Shown here: piece by piece, positions 7,363-16,013 of the stretch
Position numbering within the stretch: position 1 is the first letter of the stretch
Layout of the letters: the number at the start of each line of letters is the position of its first letter
Origin: Acidimicrobiales bacterium
GTDB taxonomy: Bacteria; Actinomycetota; Acidimicrobiia; Acidimicrobiales; Iamiaceae
NCBI GenBank assembly: GCA_035547835.1
Contig: DASZTW010000006.1
Location: forward strand, 67,001 to 131,000
Length of the DNA: 64,000 bases
Direction: 5' to 3'
The notes under the pieces: model-generated
The model's database searches: none
Seen by the model: only the letters and a program-made list of their open reading frames with translations
What the model was told of the DNA's origin: nothing
Program-made: the position numbers and the translations under genes

Positions 7363-9993
7363 ATGGCGCGAACCGTGCACGTCTTGCCGCACACGCACTG
7401 GGATCGGGAGTGGTACAAGCCGTTCCAGTCGTTCCGGATGACCCTCGTCGACCTGGTCGACGACCTCTTGCCGCTGCTGGAAGCCGACCCGTCGTACGCC
7501 CATTTCATGCTCGACGGGCAGACGGCTGTGATCGACGACTACCTCGAGATCCGGCCCGACGCCGCCGACCGGCTGCGCCGCCTCGTGACCTCGGGCCGGC
7601 TGTCAGTGGGGCCGTGGTACATCCTGATGGACGAGTTCCTCGTGTCGGGCGAGACCATGATCCGAGACCTGGCGCTCGGCATCGACAAAGCAGCCGAGTT
7701 CGGCGGCGCGATGGAGGTCGGCTACCTGCCCGACATGTTCGGCCACATCGCGCAGATGCCCCAGCTGCTGCGCCAGTTCGGCTTCGCGCACACGACAGTG
7801 TGGCGGGGCGTGCCGGACCGCTTGTGCGACTCGCCCGCGTTCTGGTGGGAGGCGCCCGACGGCTCGCGGGTCCGGGCCGAGTACCTGCCTCGCGGGTACG
7901 GCAACGGCGCCAAGTTGCCCGACGACGCCAAGGGCCTGGTCGAGCAAGTCGACCGCTACGCCGAGGCGCACCCGCATCAGGCCACCGACCCGCTGCTGTG
8001 GATGAACGGCACCGACCACCTGCACCCGCAACCGCAGCTCGGCCGGCTGGTCGCCGAGGCCAACGCGCTGCAGGACCGTTGGCACTTTCGGGTCGGTGGG
8101 CTGGCGGAGTACGCCCGTGACGCGGTGACCAACGGGCTGCCGACGTACCGCGGCGAGCTGCGTTCGGGCGCCCGGGCCAACTTGTTGATGGGGGTCGCGT
8201 CGAACCGGGTCGACGTGAAACAGGCAGCGGCTCGCGCCGAGCGGTCGTTGGAGCGCGAGGCCGAGCCGCTGTGGGCGCTCTTCGCGCCGCCCGACAGTTG
8301 GCCCACCACGTTCCTCGCGGCGGCCTGGAAGGAGATGGTCCGCAACTCGGCGCACGACTCCATCTGCGCGTGCTCGGTCGACGAGGTGGTCGACTCCGTG
8401 CTGCACCGCTTCGACGAGGCCATCGGGATCGCCGAGGGCCTCGCGGACCGAGCGCTGGCCGCGGCCGCCGAGGGCGCGGGCGGCGACGTGCCGCTGGCGG
8501 TCAACCCCGTGGCCCGCACGCGCAGCGGGGTCGTGTCGTTCGAGCTCCCGCCCGGCGACGACCTGCCCGGCACACAGACCGTCGGCTCGTCGCCGCCCGA
8601 AGTCCAGTTCGTGACCACGACCGCCGCACAAGCCGTCGACTTCCACCGTGTCGTGGTGGAGAACTTCCTCGACGTCGACCGGATCGACGTCGAGCACGGC
8701 GCCGACGGCAGCCTCGACCTCCACCTCCACGTCGACGCGGGTCGCTTCGGGCTGCTCGACCCGGCTCCGTCGCTCGCCGCCGTCGAGGAGCTGGCGTCGA
8801 CCCGTCCCGACGCGAGCTGCCGGTTCCACATGACCTGGCAGGCCACGCGGACCGTCCTCGCCCACGTGGCCGACGTCCCCGGCTTCGGCTGGCGGCGCAC
8901 GGCACCCGCAGCCTTGTCGGTCGATCCGGCCACCGCGTCGGACCGCACGCTGTCGAACGGCATCTTGACCGTGGACGTTGCCGACGACGGCACGTACTCG
9001 GTGAACGGCCACGGCGGCCTCGGCCGGCTGGTCGACGACGGCGACAAGGGCGACACGTACAACTGGTGCCCCCCGGCGAACGACACCGTGGTCGACGCGC
9101 CGGACTCGGTGGAGGTCACGGTGCTCGAGACGGGGCCGGTGCGGGCCCAGCTCGCCACCGTCGCCACGTACACCTGGCCACACGCCACGTTCGGCGAGGA
9201 ACGGGTGGGCGAGCACCGCGTCGTGGTCACGACCACACTCGAGCTCCACGCCGGCGACGACCTGCTGCGGGTCGACGTCGCCCTCGACAACCAGACCCGC
9301 GACCACCGGCTACGTGCCTGGTTCCCGTTGCCGACCGCCGCCACCACGTCGACCGCCGAGTGCGCCTTCGCCACGATCGAGCGGGGCCTCACGGCCGAAG
9401 GCGGGCCGAACGAGGAAGGCGTCCCCACGTTCCCGTCTCGCCGCTTCGTGTGCGCGGGTGGCCTGACCGTCGCCCACGAAGGCCTTCTCGAGTACGAGCT
9501 CGTCGACATCCGCGATGGCGCCGCGCACTCGCTGGCGCTCACGTTGTTGCGGTGCACCGGGCTGCTGTCGCAGATCCCCATGCGGACCCGCATGTTGCCC
9601 GCCGGGCCGATCACTCCGATGGAAGGGCCGCAGATGGCAGGCCCGCAGCGCTTCCGCTACGCCGTCCACCTCGGTGGCCGCGACCCTTACGACGTGGTCG
9701 ACGACGCCTTTGTCCCCATGCGCGGGCTGGGTTCGCCAGGTGGTGCCGAACGGATCCACGGCGACCGGCACCAGGCCCTGTCGGTCACCGGTGCGGTCGT
9801 GTCGGCGGTGCTCCGGGACCCGTCGGGAGGGCTCACCGTGCGGGTGTTCAACCCGAGCGCGTCAACAGCCGAAGTCACCATCGACGGTCGCCACGGTTGG
9901 AAAGTCGACCTCCGCGGCCGTCCGCTCGAGCCGTTCGAAGCCACGTTCGACCTCGCCCCCTGGGCGATCCAGACCGTCCAACTCCAGCCGTGA
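7363..9993 (+). CDS. Glycoside hydrolase family 38 alpha-mannosidase
   Basis: An 876-residue GH38 enzyme, a retaining alpha-mannosidase acting on mannosides or glycans. The N-terminal zinc-site motif HTHWDREWYKPFQSF (residues 10-24) is diagnostic. The catalytic nucleophile is probably the Asp in GYLPDMFGHIAQMPQLL (about residue 125), and WKEMVRNSAHDSICACSVDEVV is the conserved middle-domain helix with the third zinc-ligand His and Asp. The C-terminal two-thirds is beta-sandwich-like. No signal peptide is present, so the enzyme looks cytoplasmic. It converges with the 741-residue toroid-like protein, which may also act on carbohydrate. GH63-like and GH29 genes are found at the other end of the window. 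Confidence 0.93.
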   Translation: MARTVHVLPHTHWDREWYKPFQSFRMTLVDLVDDLLPLLEADPSYAHFMLDGQTAVIDDYLEIRPDAADRLRRLVTSGRLSVGPWYILMDEFLVSGETMIRDLALGIDKAAEFGGAMEVGYLPDMFGHIAQMPQLLRQFGFAHTTVWRGVPDRLCDSPAFWWEAPDGSRVRAEYLPRGYGNGAKLPDDAKGLVEQVDRYAEAHPHQATDPLLWMNGTDHLHPQPQLGRLVAEANALQDRWHFRVGGLAEYARDAVTNGLPTYRGELRSGARANLLMGVASNRVDVKQAAARAERSLEREAEPLWALFAPPDSWPTTFLAAAWKEMVRNSAHDSICACSVDEVVDSVLHRFDEAIGIAEGLADRALAAAAEGAGGDVPLAVNPVARTRSGVVSFELPPGDDLPGTQTVGSSPPEVQFVTTTAAQAVDFHRVVVENFLDVDRIDVEHGADGSLDLHLHVDAGRFGLLDPAPSLAAVEELASTRPDASCRFHMTWQATRTVLAHVADVPGFGWRRTAPAALSVDPATASDRTLSNGILTVDVADDGTYSVNGHGGLGRLVDDGDKGDTYNWCPPANDTVVDAPDSVEVTVLETGPVRAQLATVATYTWPHATFGEERVGEHRVVVTTTLELHAGDDLLRVDVALDNQTRDHRLRAWFPLPTAATTSTAECAFATIERGLTAEGGPNEEGVPTFPSRRFVCAGGLTVAHEGLLEYELVDIRDGAAHSLALTLLRCTGLLSQIPMRTRMLPAGPITPMEGPQMAGPQRFRYAVHLGGRDPYDVVDDAFVPMRGLGSPGGAERIHGDRHQALSVTGAVVSAVLRDPSGGLTVRVFNPSASTAEVTIDGRHGWKVDLRGRPLEPFEATFDLAPWAIQTVQLQP

Positions 9994-9996
9994 CCC

Positions 9997-10016
9997 CACC
10001 CCACCATCGTGGGGTG
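9997..10016 (+). terminator. Terminator-like hairpin after the mannosidase gene
   Basis: CACCCCAC and GTGGGGTG make a perfect 8-bp stem with a 4-base loop (CATC), four bases after the mannosidase stop and before the convergent gene. It may end transcription from one or both sides. Confidence 0.55.
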
Positions 10017-10070
10017 AGCAGTTGAGGCACCTGGGCAGCCCCGCATGCCCACAGCAGCGTGGAGCTCACC
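10013..10070. repeat. Degenerate member of the CTGTGAGCA inverted-repeat family
   Basis: Ends GGTGAGC and GCTCACC bracket a 58-bp stretch containing GAGCAGTTGAGGCACC-TGGG and CCCACAGCAG, similar to the other elements but with many mismatches. It is probably an eroded copy. Its left edge overlaps the hairpin after the mannosidase gene. Confidence 0.35.
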
Positions 10071-10082
10071 GTCGGGGTGAGA

Positions 10083-12308
10083 TCACCGTGGGGTCGGGTG
10101 CCAGAGGGTCTCGCCGCGGTGTTCCACGGTCGACCAGGTGGGGTCGAGGCCGGAACGCAAGGTGACCGGGGGGCCGTCGACCTCCCACAACACCGCCGGA
10201 CGCTCTCCGTGCCAGCGGACCGCGAACGACACTGCCGACGCCCCGAAGCGGATGCCGTGCGCCTCCAGCCCGCTCCCCCGCCACTCCGACGGCCAGGCCG
10301 GACACAACGTCAGCTCGCGCGCGGCGCGGTGCTCGCCCGCACCCTCGCCCTGGTCCGGCCCCTGGCCACCCGTCGCCGTGGCCTGACGGGCACCGTCGAG
10401 CCTGCCGCCCACCTCGACGACGGCGAGGGCCCGCGCGGCGCGCAACAGCCGGGCCGCCACGGCAAGGTCGTCGTCGCCTCCCGTCCCCCACGCACCTGCG
10501 TCTGACGCAGTCGCCGCGAGTCGCTCCAAGCGCACCGTCGCGTCGGCCTCGCCGCGCCGCACTGCGACCGTGGCCGCGTCGAGCTCTTCCACGAGCGAGC
10601 CATGTTCGCCCTCGTCGCCCGCCCCCGCGACAACCGGCCCGACGCCGGGGTGCGAAGCCGCCAACGCCCCGGCTGCCACGGCCGCCACCACGGCTCGAGC
10701 CTGCGCGCGGGCCTCGTCGGCGACCCGTCCGCCCGCACCGGCGCCGTTCGCACGGTGGTCGTCGGCATCGGCATCGGACGAGCCGGCATGGCCGGACGGC
10801 CCCGTCAGCGCCGACAGCGCGGCGTCGCGCGCGTCGGCGAGGGTGCCGACCGTGTGGCGCGCGTCGGCCGCAGCCCGGTGGTCGCCGATCTCGTCGAGCA
10901 GCGATGCCGCCGCCTGCAGTGCAGCGACCGACCAGCAGCGCAGGGCCACGGGCAGGTCGGTTCGGGCCGCGCTGCTTGCCACGGCTGCCGCCATGTCGCG
11001 CAGGATCTCGCGCCCGGCGCGCACGAGGTCGTCGTCGCCCGTGGCCGACCAGTACCGAGCGAGTGCGACAAGGGCGGGCGCACCGGCGCCGACCGATCGA
11101 GGTTCGGCCAGCAGCCACGAAGCGAGGATCTGGCCCGCTTCGTGGTCATGGCCTGCGTCGACGAGCGCGTCGAGCACCGCCACGACGGCCAGCGGGTCGA
11201 GACGGCTCACCAACGTCGACCCCGCCGCCCCACCCTCGGTGGCGCCGAGCAGGAGGCGCCGGTGTGCCCGGGCGGCAGCCTCGGCGAGCTGGCTGTCTGG
11301 CAACACGATGCGCCGCTCGGTTCCGCAGTGGATGTCCCACCCGGCCACCACGTCGTCGGCGGTCGGCAGGACCGGCGGGAACGTCGGCGCGATCGGGTGA
11401 CCGACATCGAGGGGCACGACCACCCGGACCGTCGCCCGGTGCGGAACCGCGACGATCGCCACCGCCTGCGCCAGCCCTCGCGGGCAGGCAGCGGTCGCCG
11501 GCCCTTCGGGCACCAGCGCCGCTTCGCCGAGGAGCACCACGCTGGCCAGATCCCCGCCGGAACCCGCGCCGACGGCAACGCGGCCCGGACCACGATCGAG
11601 GACCACCGCGGGCGCGTCGTGCGCGGCGGACCCCGCGGCAGGCCGCGCCACGACCGTTCGCCCCTCCACGACCACCGACCCCACCGATCCGACCCGACCG
11701 CGGACGAACGGCCGGACCGCCCATGCGAGGGCGAACGGCATCGAGGAGCGGTTCTCGACCTCGACCACGACCACGTGACCATCGGGGACTTGCGCCGCGT
11801 ACACGCGCTGCACGGCGTCGCCGTTGGGGATGCGCATCGCCGTCTCGACGACCGGGGCGGCGCCGAGCGGGCGCTGGCGGACCGCGACTTCCTCAGACGG
11901 GAGGTGCCAGCGATCGTCGGCCCCGACCCACCAATCGAGTGACCAGCTGGCGCCGCCGGGCGTGACCAGGCCGCGAGGGTCGACGGCGGCGAGCGCCGGT
12001 CCGTCGATCGTGCCGATCGATGTGAAGCGATCAGGCCGCGCGTTCGCGACCACGGGCGTGCCCGAGGCAGCCGAGCCGCCGGTGGTCACGTCGACGGTCG
12101 TCACCTCGACGGGTCCCACCTCGTCGGGTCCCACCTCGTCGCCCGCATCCGGCGTCGCGGGTCCCCCGTGCGACCACGCCCAGGGCCGCACCCAACCCTT
12201 GGTGGCCGCCGGGTCGGCCGGCTCGGGGCCAGCCCCCCGGCTGGTCCCGCGCCCGCGACCGCCCAGCGGCTTCGCGACCACCGAGCGCCAGCCTCGGCGA
12301 GCCGTCAT
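10083..12308 (-). CDS. Large protein of unknown function, glycosidase/toroid-like architecture
   Basis: A 741-residue protein that I cannot assign to a named family. Residues 1-100 are low-complexity (Gly, Pro, Val, Asp). Residues 100-310 look like a beta-sandwich (PNGDAVQRVYAAQVPDGHVVVVEVENRSSMPFALAWAVRPFVRG). Residues 340-620 are helical repeats of the type seen in six-hairpin glycosidases (RRLLLGATEGG, SRLDPLAVVAVLDALVDAGHDHEAGQILASWLL). The C-terminus is beta-rich (FGASAVSFAVRWHGERPAVLWEVDGPPV). The ATG overlaps the gpsA stop (ATGA), so the two are coupled. It converges with GH38. A role in carbohydrate or polymer handling is inference from fold and neighbour. No catalytic residues can be pointed to. 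Confidence 0.75.
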   Translation of the reverse strand: MTARRGWRSVVAKPLGGRGRGTSRGAGPEPADPAATKGWVRPWAWSHGGPATPDAGDEVGPDEVGPVEVTTVDVTTGGSAASGTPVVANARPDRFTSIGTIDGPALAAVDPRGLVTPGGASWSLDWWVGADDRWHLPSEEVAVRQRPLGAAPVVETAMRIPNGDAVQRVYAAQVPDGHVVVVEVENRSSMPFALAWAVRPFVRGRVGSVGSVVVEGRTVVARPAAGSAAHDAPAVVLDRGPGRVAVGAGSGGDLASVVLLGEAALVPEGPATAACPRGLAQAVAIVAVPHRATVRVVVPLDVGHPIAPTFPPVLPTADDVVAGWDIHCGTERRIVLPDSQLAEAAARAHRRLLLGATEGGAAGSTLVSRLDPLAVVAVLDALVDAGHDHEAGQILASWLLAEPRSVGAGAPALVALARYWSATGDDDLVRAGREILRDMAAAVASSAARTDLPVALRCWSVAALQAAASLLDEIGDHRAAADARHTVGTLADARDAALSALTGPSGHAGSSDADADDHRANGAGAGGRVADEARAQARAVVAAVAAGALAASHPGVGPVVAGAGDEGEHGSLVEELDAATVAVRRGEADATVRLERLAATASDAGAWGTGGDDDLAVAARLLRAARALAVVEVGGRLDGARQATATGGQGPDQGEGAGEHRAARELTLCPAWPSEWRGSGLEAHGIRFGASAVSFAVRWHGERPAVLWEVDGPPVTLRSGLDPTWSTVEHRGETLWHPTPR

Positions 12309-13330
12309 CGACGAAGCCGCGGCGGATCAGCCAAGCCGTACATCTCCCGGCCCGTACGCCGCCGAGCAAGACCTCGGTAGGCGTCCTCGGCCGAACCACC
12401 TTGGTGGCAGACCTTGTAGACCTCTTCGCAGATGGGGAGCTCGATGTCGTACTCCTCGGCGAGCTCGACCACGACCTTCGAGGTCTTGACGCCCTCGGCC
12501 ACCATGTTCATCTCGTCGATGATGTCGTCGATCTTGCGGCCCTTGCCGAGCTGCTCGCCGACGTGGCGGTTGCGGCTCTGGCTCGAGATGCAGGTCGCCA
12601 CCAGGTCGCCCATGCCGGCCAGGCCGGAGAACGTGATGGCCTCGCCGCCCATGGCGACACCGAGGCGGGTGGTCTCCGCCAGGCCACGGGTGATGACGGT
12701 GGCGCGGGTGTTGTCGCCCGTGCCGATGCCGTCGGCCATGCCCGACGCGATGGCGATGACGTTCTTGAACACGCCGCCGAGCTCGCAACCCACGACGTCG
12801 TGGTTGGTGTACGAGCGGAAGAGGTCGCCGTAGAAGATCTTCTGGAGCGCCCGCGCCACGTTGTCGTCGTCCATGGCCACGACGCTGGCGGCCGCGTGGC
12901 CGGCGAGGATCTCTTTGGCGAGGTTCGGACCGGTCAGCACGCCCACCGGGTGGCCGGGCACCACCTCTTGGATCACCTGGCTCATCCGCAACTTCGTGCC
13001 CAGCTCGAGGCCCTTCGACAAGCTGACCACCGGCACCCACGGCCGCAGAAACGGCTTCACCGCTTCGAGCGCGTCGCGGAAGCCGATCGACGGCACACCC
13101 ATGACGAGCACGTCGGCTTGACGCACCGCCCTTTCCAGGTCGGCGGTGGCACGCAGCTGCGCGGGTAGCTGGAAACCCGAGAGGTAGTCGCGGTTCTCGT
13201 GCTCGGTGTCGATCTGCTCGGCAAGCTCCGCCCGGCGGGCCCACAACATCGTGGGGGTGTTGGCCGCGCACAAGGCCGCCACGGTGGTGCCCCACGACCC
13301 GGCGCCGATCACCGCCACGTTGATGTCCAT
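12305..13330 (-). CDS. gpsA: Glycerol-3-phosphate dehydrogenase [NAD(P)+]
   Basis: A 341-residue enzyme reducing dihydroxyacetone phosphate to sn-glycerol-3-phosphate for phospholipid synthesis. The N-terminal Rossmann motif VAVIGAGSWGTTVAALCA (residues 5-22) and VLTGPNLAKEILAGHAAASVVA are typical. The catalytic Lys lies in GGVFKNVIAIASGMADGIGTGDN, and the family helix LAGMGDLVATCISSQSRNRHVG is intact. The ATG at 13330 is the start; more upstream codons would run into the divergent cofC. The 43-bp divergent spacing from cofC matches the arrangement of gpsA and fbiD in mycobacteria. It is coupled downstream to the 741-residue protein. Confidence 0.95.
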   Translation of the reverse strand: MDINVAVIGAGSWGTTVAALCAANTPTMLWARRAELAEQIDTEHENRDYLSGFQLPAQLRATADLERAVRQADVLVMGVPSIGFRDALEAVKPFLRPWVPVVSLSKGLELGTKLRMSQVIQEVVPGHPVGVLTGPNLAKEILAGHAAASVVAMDDDNVARALQKIFYGDLFRSYTNHDVVGCELGGVFKNVIAIASGMADGIGTGDNTRATVITRGLAETTRLGVAMGGEAITFSGLAGMGDLVATCISSQSRNRHVGEQLGKGRKIDDIIDEMNMVAEGVKTSKVVVELAEEYDIELPICEEVYKVCHQGGSAEDAYRGLARRRTGREMYGLADPPRLRR

Positions 13331-13373
13331 CTCGCTGACTCTACGGCAGGTCCCCGGCCGTAGACTCAGCCCG

Positions 13374-13946
13374 GTGGGAGCCGTGGTGCTGGTGCCGGTC
13401 AAGGCGTTCGGCCGGGCCAAGGAGCGTCTGGCCCCACGTCTGTCGCCGGCGGAGCGTTCGGCGCTCGCGCGCCACATGGCCACGATCGTGGTGCGTGCGG
13501 CCGCGCCGCTTCCCGTGTGGGTGGTGTGCGACGACGATGAAGTCGCCACCTGGGCCCGGTCGGTGGGAGCCGACGTGAGCTGGCAGCCGGGATCGGGGCT
13601 GAACGGCGCCGTGCAGGCCGCCGTCGCGGCAGCCGCCGCGGCCGGCTACGACCGGGCCGTCGTCGCCCACGGCGACCTGCCCCGCGCCACCACCCTCGCC
13701 TGGCTCGCCGAGGAACCGCTCGTCGCCGCCGCCGACACGGTCGTGCTGGTACCCGATCGCCGCGGCGACGGTACCAACGTCGCTTCGGTGCCCACGGGCG
13801 CCGGCTTCGAGTTTGCGTACGGCCCTGGTTCGTGCGCGCGGCACATGGCCGAGGCAGAGCGGCGATCGCTGCCGCTGGTGGTGCGACGCCACGACGCCCT
13901 CCAGTACGACATCGACGACCCCGCCGACCTCGCGTACCTCGACTGA
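13374..13946 (+). CDS. cofC: Phospholactate/phosphoenolpyruvate guanylyltransferase (F420 biosynthesis)
   Basis: A 190-residue nucleotidyltransferase of the CofC/FbiD family, which activates 2-phospholactate (archaea) or phosphoenolpyruvate (actinobacteria) with GTP to start coenzyme F420 assembly. The N-terminus VGAVVLVPVKAFGRAKERLAPRLSPAER contains the nucleotide-binding PVK-x6-K pattern. VVAHGDLPRA (about residues 96-105) is the conserved metal-binding Asp region, and DGTNV and FAYGPGS are the later motifs. The GTG at 13374 is chosen from homology. Divergent pairing with gpsA is conserved in actinobacteria. An LLM-type F420 oxidoreductase at 30796 is a plausible cofactor user. The other F420 genes are not in the window. 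Confidence 0.93.
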   Translation: MGAVVLVPVKAFGRAKERLAPRLSPAERSALARHMATIVVRAAAPLPVWVVCDDDEVATWARSVGADVSWQPGSGLNGAVQAAVAAAAAAGYDRAVVAHGDLPRATTLAWLAEEPLVAAADTVVLVPDRRGDGTNVASVPTGAGFEFAYGPGSCARHMAEAERRSLPLVVRRHDALQYDIDDPADLAYLD

Positions 13947-14022
13947 GGCGGCCTGGCCCGGCGCACGGCGCCCGGCGCCCGAGGTCGCGCGAGCGGCACC
14001 GCGCCGGACGTACCATCCGGCC

Positions 14023-14790
14023 GTGCCTGGGTCGCCGATCACCCCCGTCCGGCTGCGGAGCTCGAACCTCCCCACCCCGGCTCGCGCGCTCGCGATCGGG
14101 GCGCACCCCGACGACATCGAGTTCGGGTGCGGCGCCACGTTCGCCAAGTGGGCAGCGGCCGGCTGCGAGATCCACCACCTCGTCTGCACCGACGGCTCGA
14201 AAGGCACATGGAACCCCGACGCCGACCTCACCGCGCTGGTCGCCATCCGACAAGCAGAGCAACGGGAGGCGAGCCGCGCGCTCGGCGGTGGGGGCGAGGT
14301 CGTGTTCGTCGACCAGGTCGACGGCGAGCTGCGCAACGACCGGTCGACGTGTTCTGAAGTGGCCCGCTGGATCCGCGAGCTGCGACCCGACATCGTGGTC
14401 GGCCACGACCCGTGGAAGCGGTACCGCCTCCATCCCGACCACCGGGAAGCCGGCTTCCTCACGTGCGACGCGGTCGTCGCCGCCCGCGACCCCCACTTCT
14501 TCCGCGAGCACGGTCTGGCCCCGCACCGTCCCTCCGCGCTGTTGCTGTTCGAGGCCGACGCACCCACGCACGTCGAGGACGTCACCGGCTACGGCCACGC
14601 CAAGGTCGCCGCGCTCGAGGCGCACCGCAGCCAGTTCGAGTCCACGATGTTCGTGCCCGGCGACGACGACCCGAGCCGCGACGCGGCGCTCGCACGCTTT
14701 CGCCGCAGCATCCACGACGAGCTCGCCACGGTCGGCCGCGCGCTCGGTGTTGCCGAGGCAGAGGCCTTCGCCCTGATCGACGACCTCTGA
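14023..14790 (+). CDS. PIG-L family deacetylase
   Basis: A 255-residue zinc-dependent deacetylase of the PIG-L/LmbE superfamily, which removes acetyl groups from N-acetylglucosaminyl-type substrates (MshB, Mca) or related small molecules. The motif AIGAHPDDIEFGCGATFAKW (residues 23-42) supplies the His and Asp residues for zinc and catalysis. The third ligand lies in YRLHPDHREAGFLTCDAV. The GTG at 14023 gives a start close to the domain. It follows cofC with 76 bp between them. The substrate is unknown; a mycothiol-related role is possible, but nothing here singles it out. Confidence 0.9.
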   Translation: MPGSPITPVRLRSSNLPTPARALAIGAHPDDIEFGCGATFAKWAAAGCEIHHLVCTDGSKGTWNPDADLTALVAIRQAEQREASRALGGGGEVVFVDQVDGELRNDRSTCSEVARWIRELRPDIVVGHDPWKRYRLHPDHREAGFLTCDAVVAARDPHFFREHGLAPHRPSALLLFEADAPTHVEDVTGYGHAKVAALEAHRSQFESTMFVPGDDDPSRDAALARFRRSIHDELATVGRALGVAEAEAFALIDDL

Positions 14791-14809
14791 CCCCGCCGAC
14801 CCCGCCCTG

Positions 14810-14852
14810 CTGTGAGCACTTGGCCACCTGGTGGGTGGTCAAGTGCTCACAG
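14810..14852. repeat. Near-perfect 19-bp hairpin element (CTGTGAGCA family)
   Basis: Left arm CTGTGAGCACTTGGCCACC and right arm GGTGGTCAAGTGCTCACAG pair over 19 positions with one G-T mismatch and a 5-base loop (TGGTG). It lies 19 bases after the PIG-L deacetylase stop. It is the most regular of the family and could act as a bidirectional terminator or RNA-stabilising hairpin. Confidence 0.85.
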
Positions 14853-14885
14853 TTGCCGGGGTGGGCGGTGTGGGAAGGTGGCGGG

Positions 14886-15128
14886 GTGCTCCCCGATGGC
14901 CGGTACGACGCGGTGGTGGTCGACGCCGACGAGGTGGTCGACGCCGACGGCCCGTCCGGCGCGGCGGTCGTCCGCGTCGACTTGGCGATCGCGGCAGGCG
15001 AGCACCGCGGCGAGGTGGTCACCGTGCACGCCGCGGGTCTGGGCGACCGGGATCCGCTCGACCTCCTTGCGGTCCCGGTGACGTTGACGGTGGCGGACGG
15101 GCAGCCGAAGGTCCGCTTCGAGGGCTGA
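14886..15128 (+). CDS. Small conserved-looking protein of unknown function (80 aa)
   Basis: An 80-residue reading frame from a GTG at 14886, preceded by GGAAGGTGG. The sequence VLPDGRYDAVVVDADEVVDADGPSGAAVVRVDLAIAAGEHRGEVVTVHAAGLGDRDPLDLLAVPVTLTV reads as five or six short beta strands, compatible with an OB-like or small barrel fold. Third positions are strongly G/C and the composition is acidic. Nothing overlaps it. It sits between a hairpin element and the GNAT gene on the same strand. No function is proposed. Confidence 0.6.
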   Translation: MLPDGRYDAVVVDADEVVDADGPSGAAVVRVDLAIAAGEHRGEVVTVHAAGLGDRDPLDLLAVPVTLTVADGQPKVRFEG

Positions 15129-15179
15129 CGCCCGCGAATCTCGCTGGCTCGCGGCGCACCCCGATCGCCATCGTGGTAC

Positions 15180-15857
15180 ATGCGCGACTGGCCTCTGTTC
15201 GAGCTCGAGATCCGGACCCCGCGTCTGGTGTTGCGCCACCCCACTGACGCCGATCTCGAAGCGCTCGCCGATGTGGCCGCGACCGGCATCCACCCCGCGG
15301 CGGCCATTCCGTTCGAGGAGGCCTGGGCGCTCGGCACCCCCGACGAGGTTCGGCGCAGCCTCTATCAATGGCACTGGTCCGGCCGGGGCGCGCTCGGGCC
15401 GGAGAGCTGGCGGGTGGCCTTCGGGGTGTGGGCCGACGGCGCACCGGTCGGCATGCAGGACCTCTTCGCGACCGACTTCCCGACCAACCGCACCTTCCAC
15501 ACGGGGTCGTGGCTCGGCCAGGCGCACCAGGGCCAGGGCATCGGCAAGGAGATGCGGGCGGCCGTCTTGCACTTCGGGTTCGCCGGTCTCGGCGCGGCGC
15601 GGGCCGCGACGGGCGCGCACGACGACAACCCGGCGTCGATCGGGGTCACGAGATCGCTCGGCTATGCGCCCAACGGCGACGAGCTGATGAGCCGCGCCGC
15701 ACTCGATGCCGACGGTCGCGCCACCGGTGCCCGCGAGTCGGTCCGTCTCCTGCGCTTCGCCATGGACCGTGCCGTGTGGGAGGCGCAACGGCGCGACGAC
15801 ATCGAGCTGCGCGGGCTCGGCGACGCCTGCCGCAAGCTGCTCGGCGCCACCGCCTGA
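15180..15857 (+). CDS. GNAT family N-acetyltransferase
   Basis: A 225-residue GNAT protein of the RimJ/RimL-like type. The opening LEIRTPRLVLRHPTDADLEALADVA is the typical first strand and helix. SWLGQAHQGQGIGKEMRAAVLHFGF carries the acetyl-CoA pyrophosphate-binding loop (Q/R-x-x-G-x-G/A). HDDNPASIGVTRSLGYAPNG is the usual N-x-x-S-x-x-x-x-x-x-x-G-Y region. The acceptor (a protein N-terminus, amino acid or small amine) cannot be told. It has a long C-terminal helical tail after residue 185. Two palindromes follow its stop. Confidence 0.9.
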   Translation: MRDWPLFELEIRTPRLVLRHPTDADLEALADVAATGIHPAAAIPFEEAWALGTPDEVRRSLYQWHWSGRGALGPESWRVAFGVWADGAPVGMQDLFATDFPTNRTFHTGSWLGQAHQGQGIGKEMRAAVLHFGFAGLGAARAATGAHDDNPASIGVTRSLGYAPNGDELMSRAALDADGRATGARESVRLLRFAMDRAVWEAQRRDDIELRGLGDACRKLLGATA

Positions 15858-15897
15858 CCAGCGGCGTCTCGGCCGGCTCGGCCCGACCCTCGCGGAT

Positions 15898-15947
15898 CGG
15901 CCGCTCGAGCGGCCGCCCGGCGAGCCTTCGACCGGTCCCCGGACCGG
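15898..15947. terminator. Two adjacent GC palindromes downstream of the GNAT gene
   Basis: CGGCCGCTCGAGCGGCCG (15898-15915) is a perfect 18-bp palindrome. CCGGTCC-CC-GGACCGG (15932-15947) is a second one with a 2-base centre. Both lie in the 156-bp gap before the TauE gene and would fold into strong RNA hairpins. Termination is the simplest reading. Confidence 0.4.
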
Positions 15948-16013
15948 CCGCCCGACCCCTCGTCTGACCGGCCGCTTGACCGGTGACGCGGCGCCCGCGG
16001 CCAGACTGTCGCG

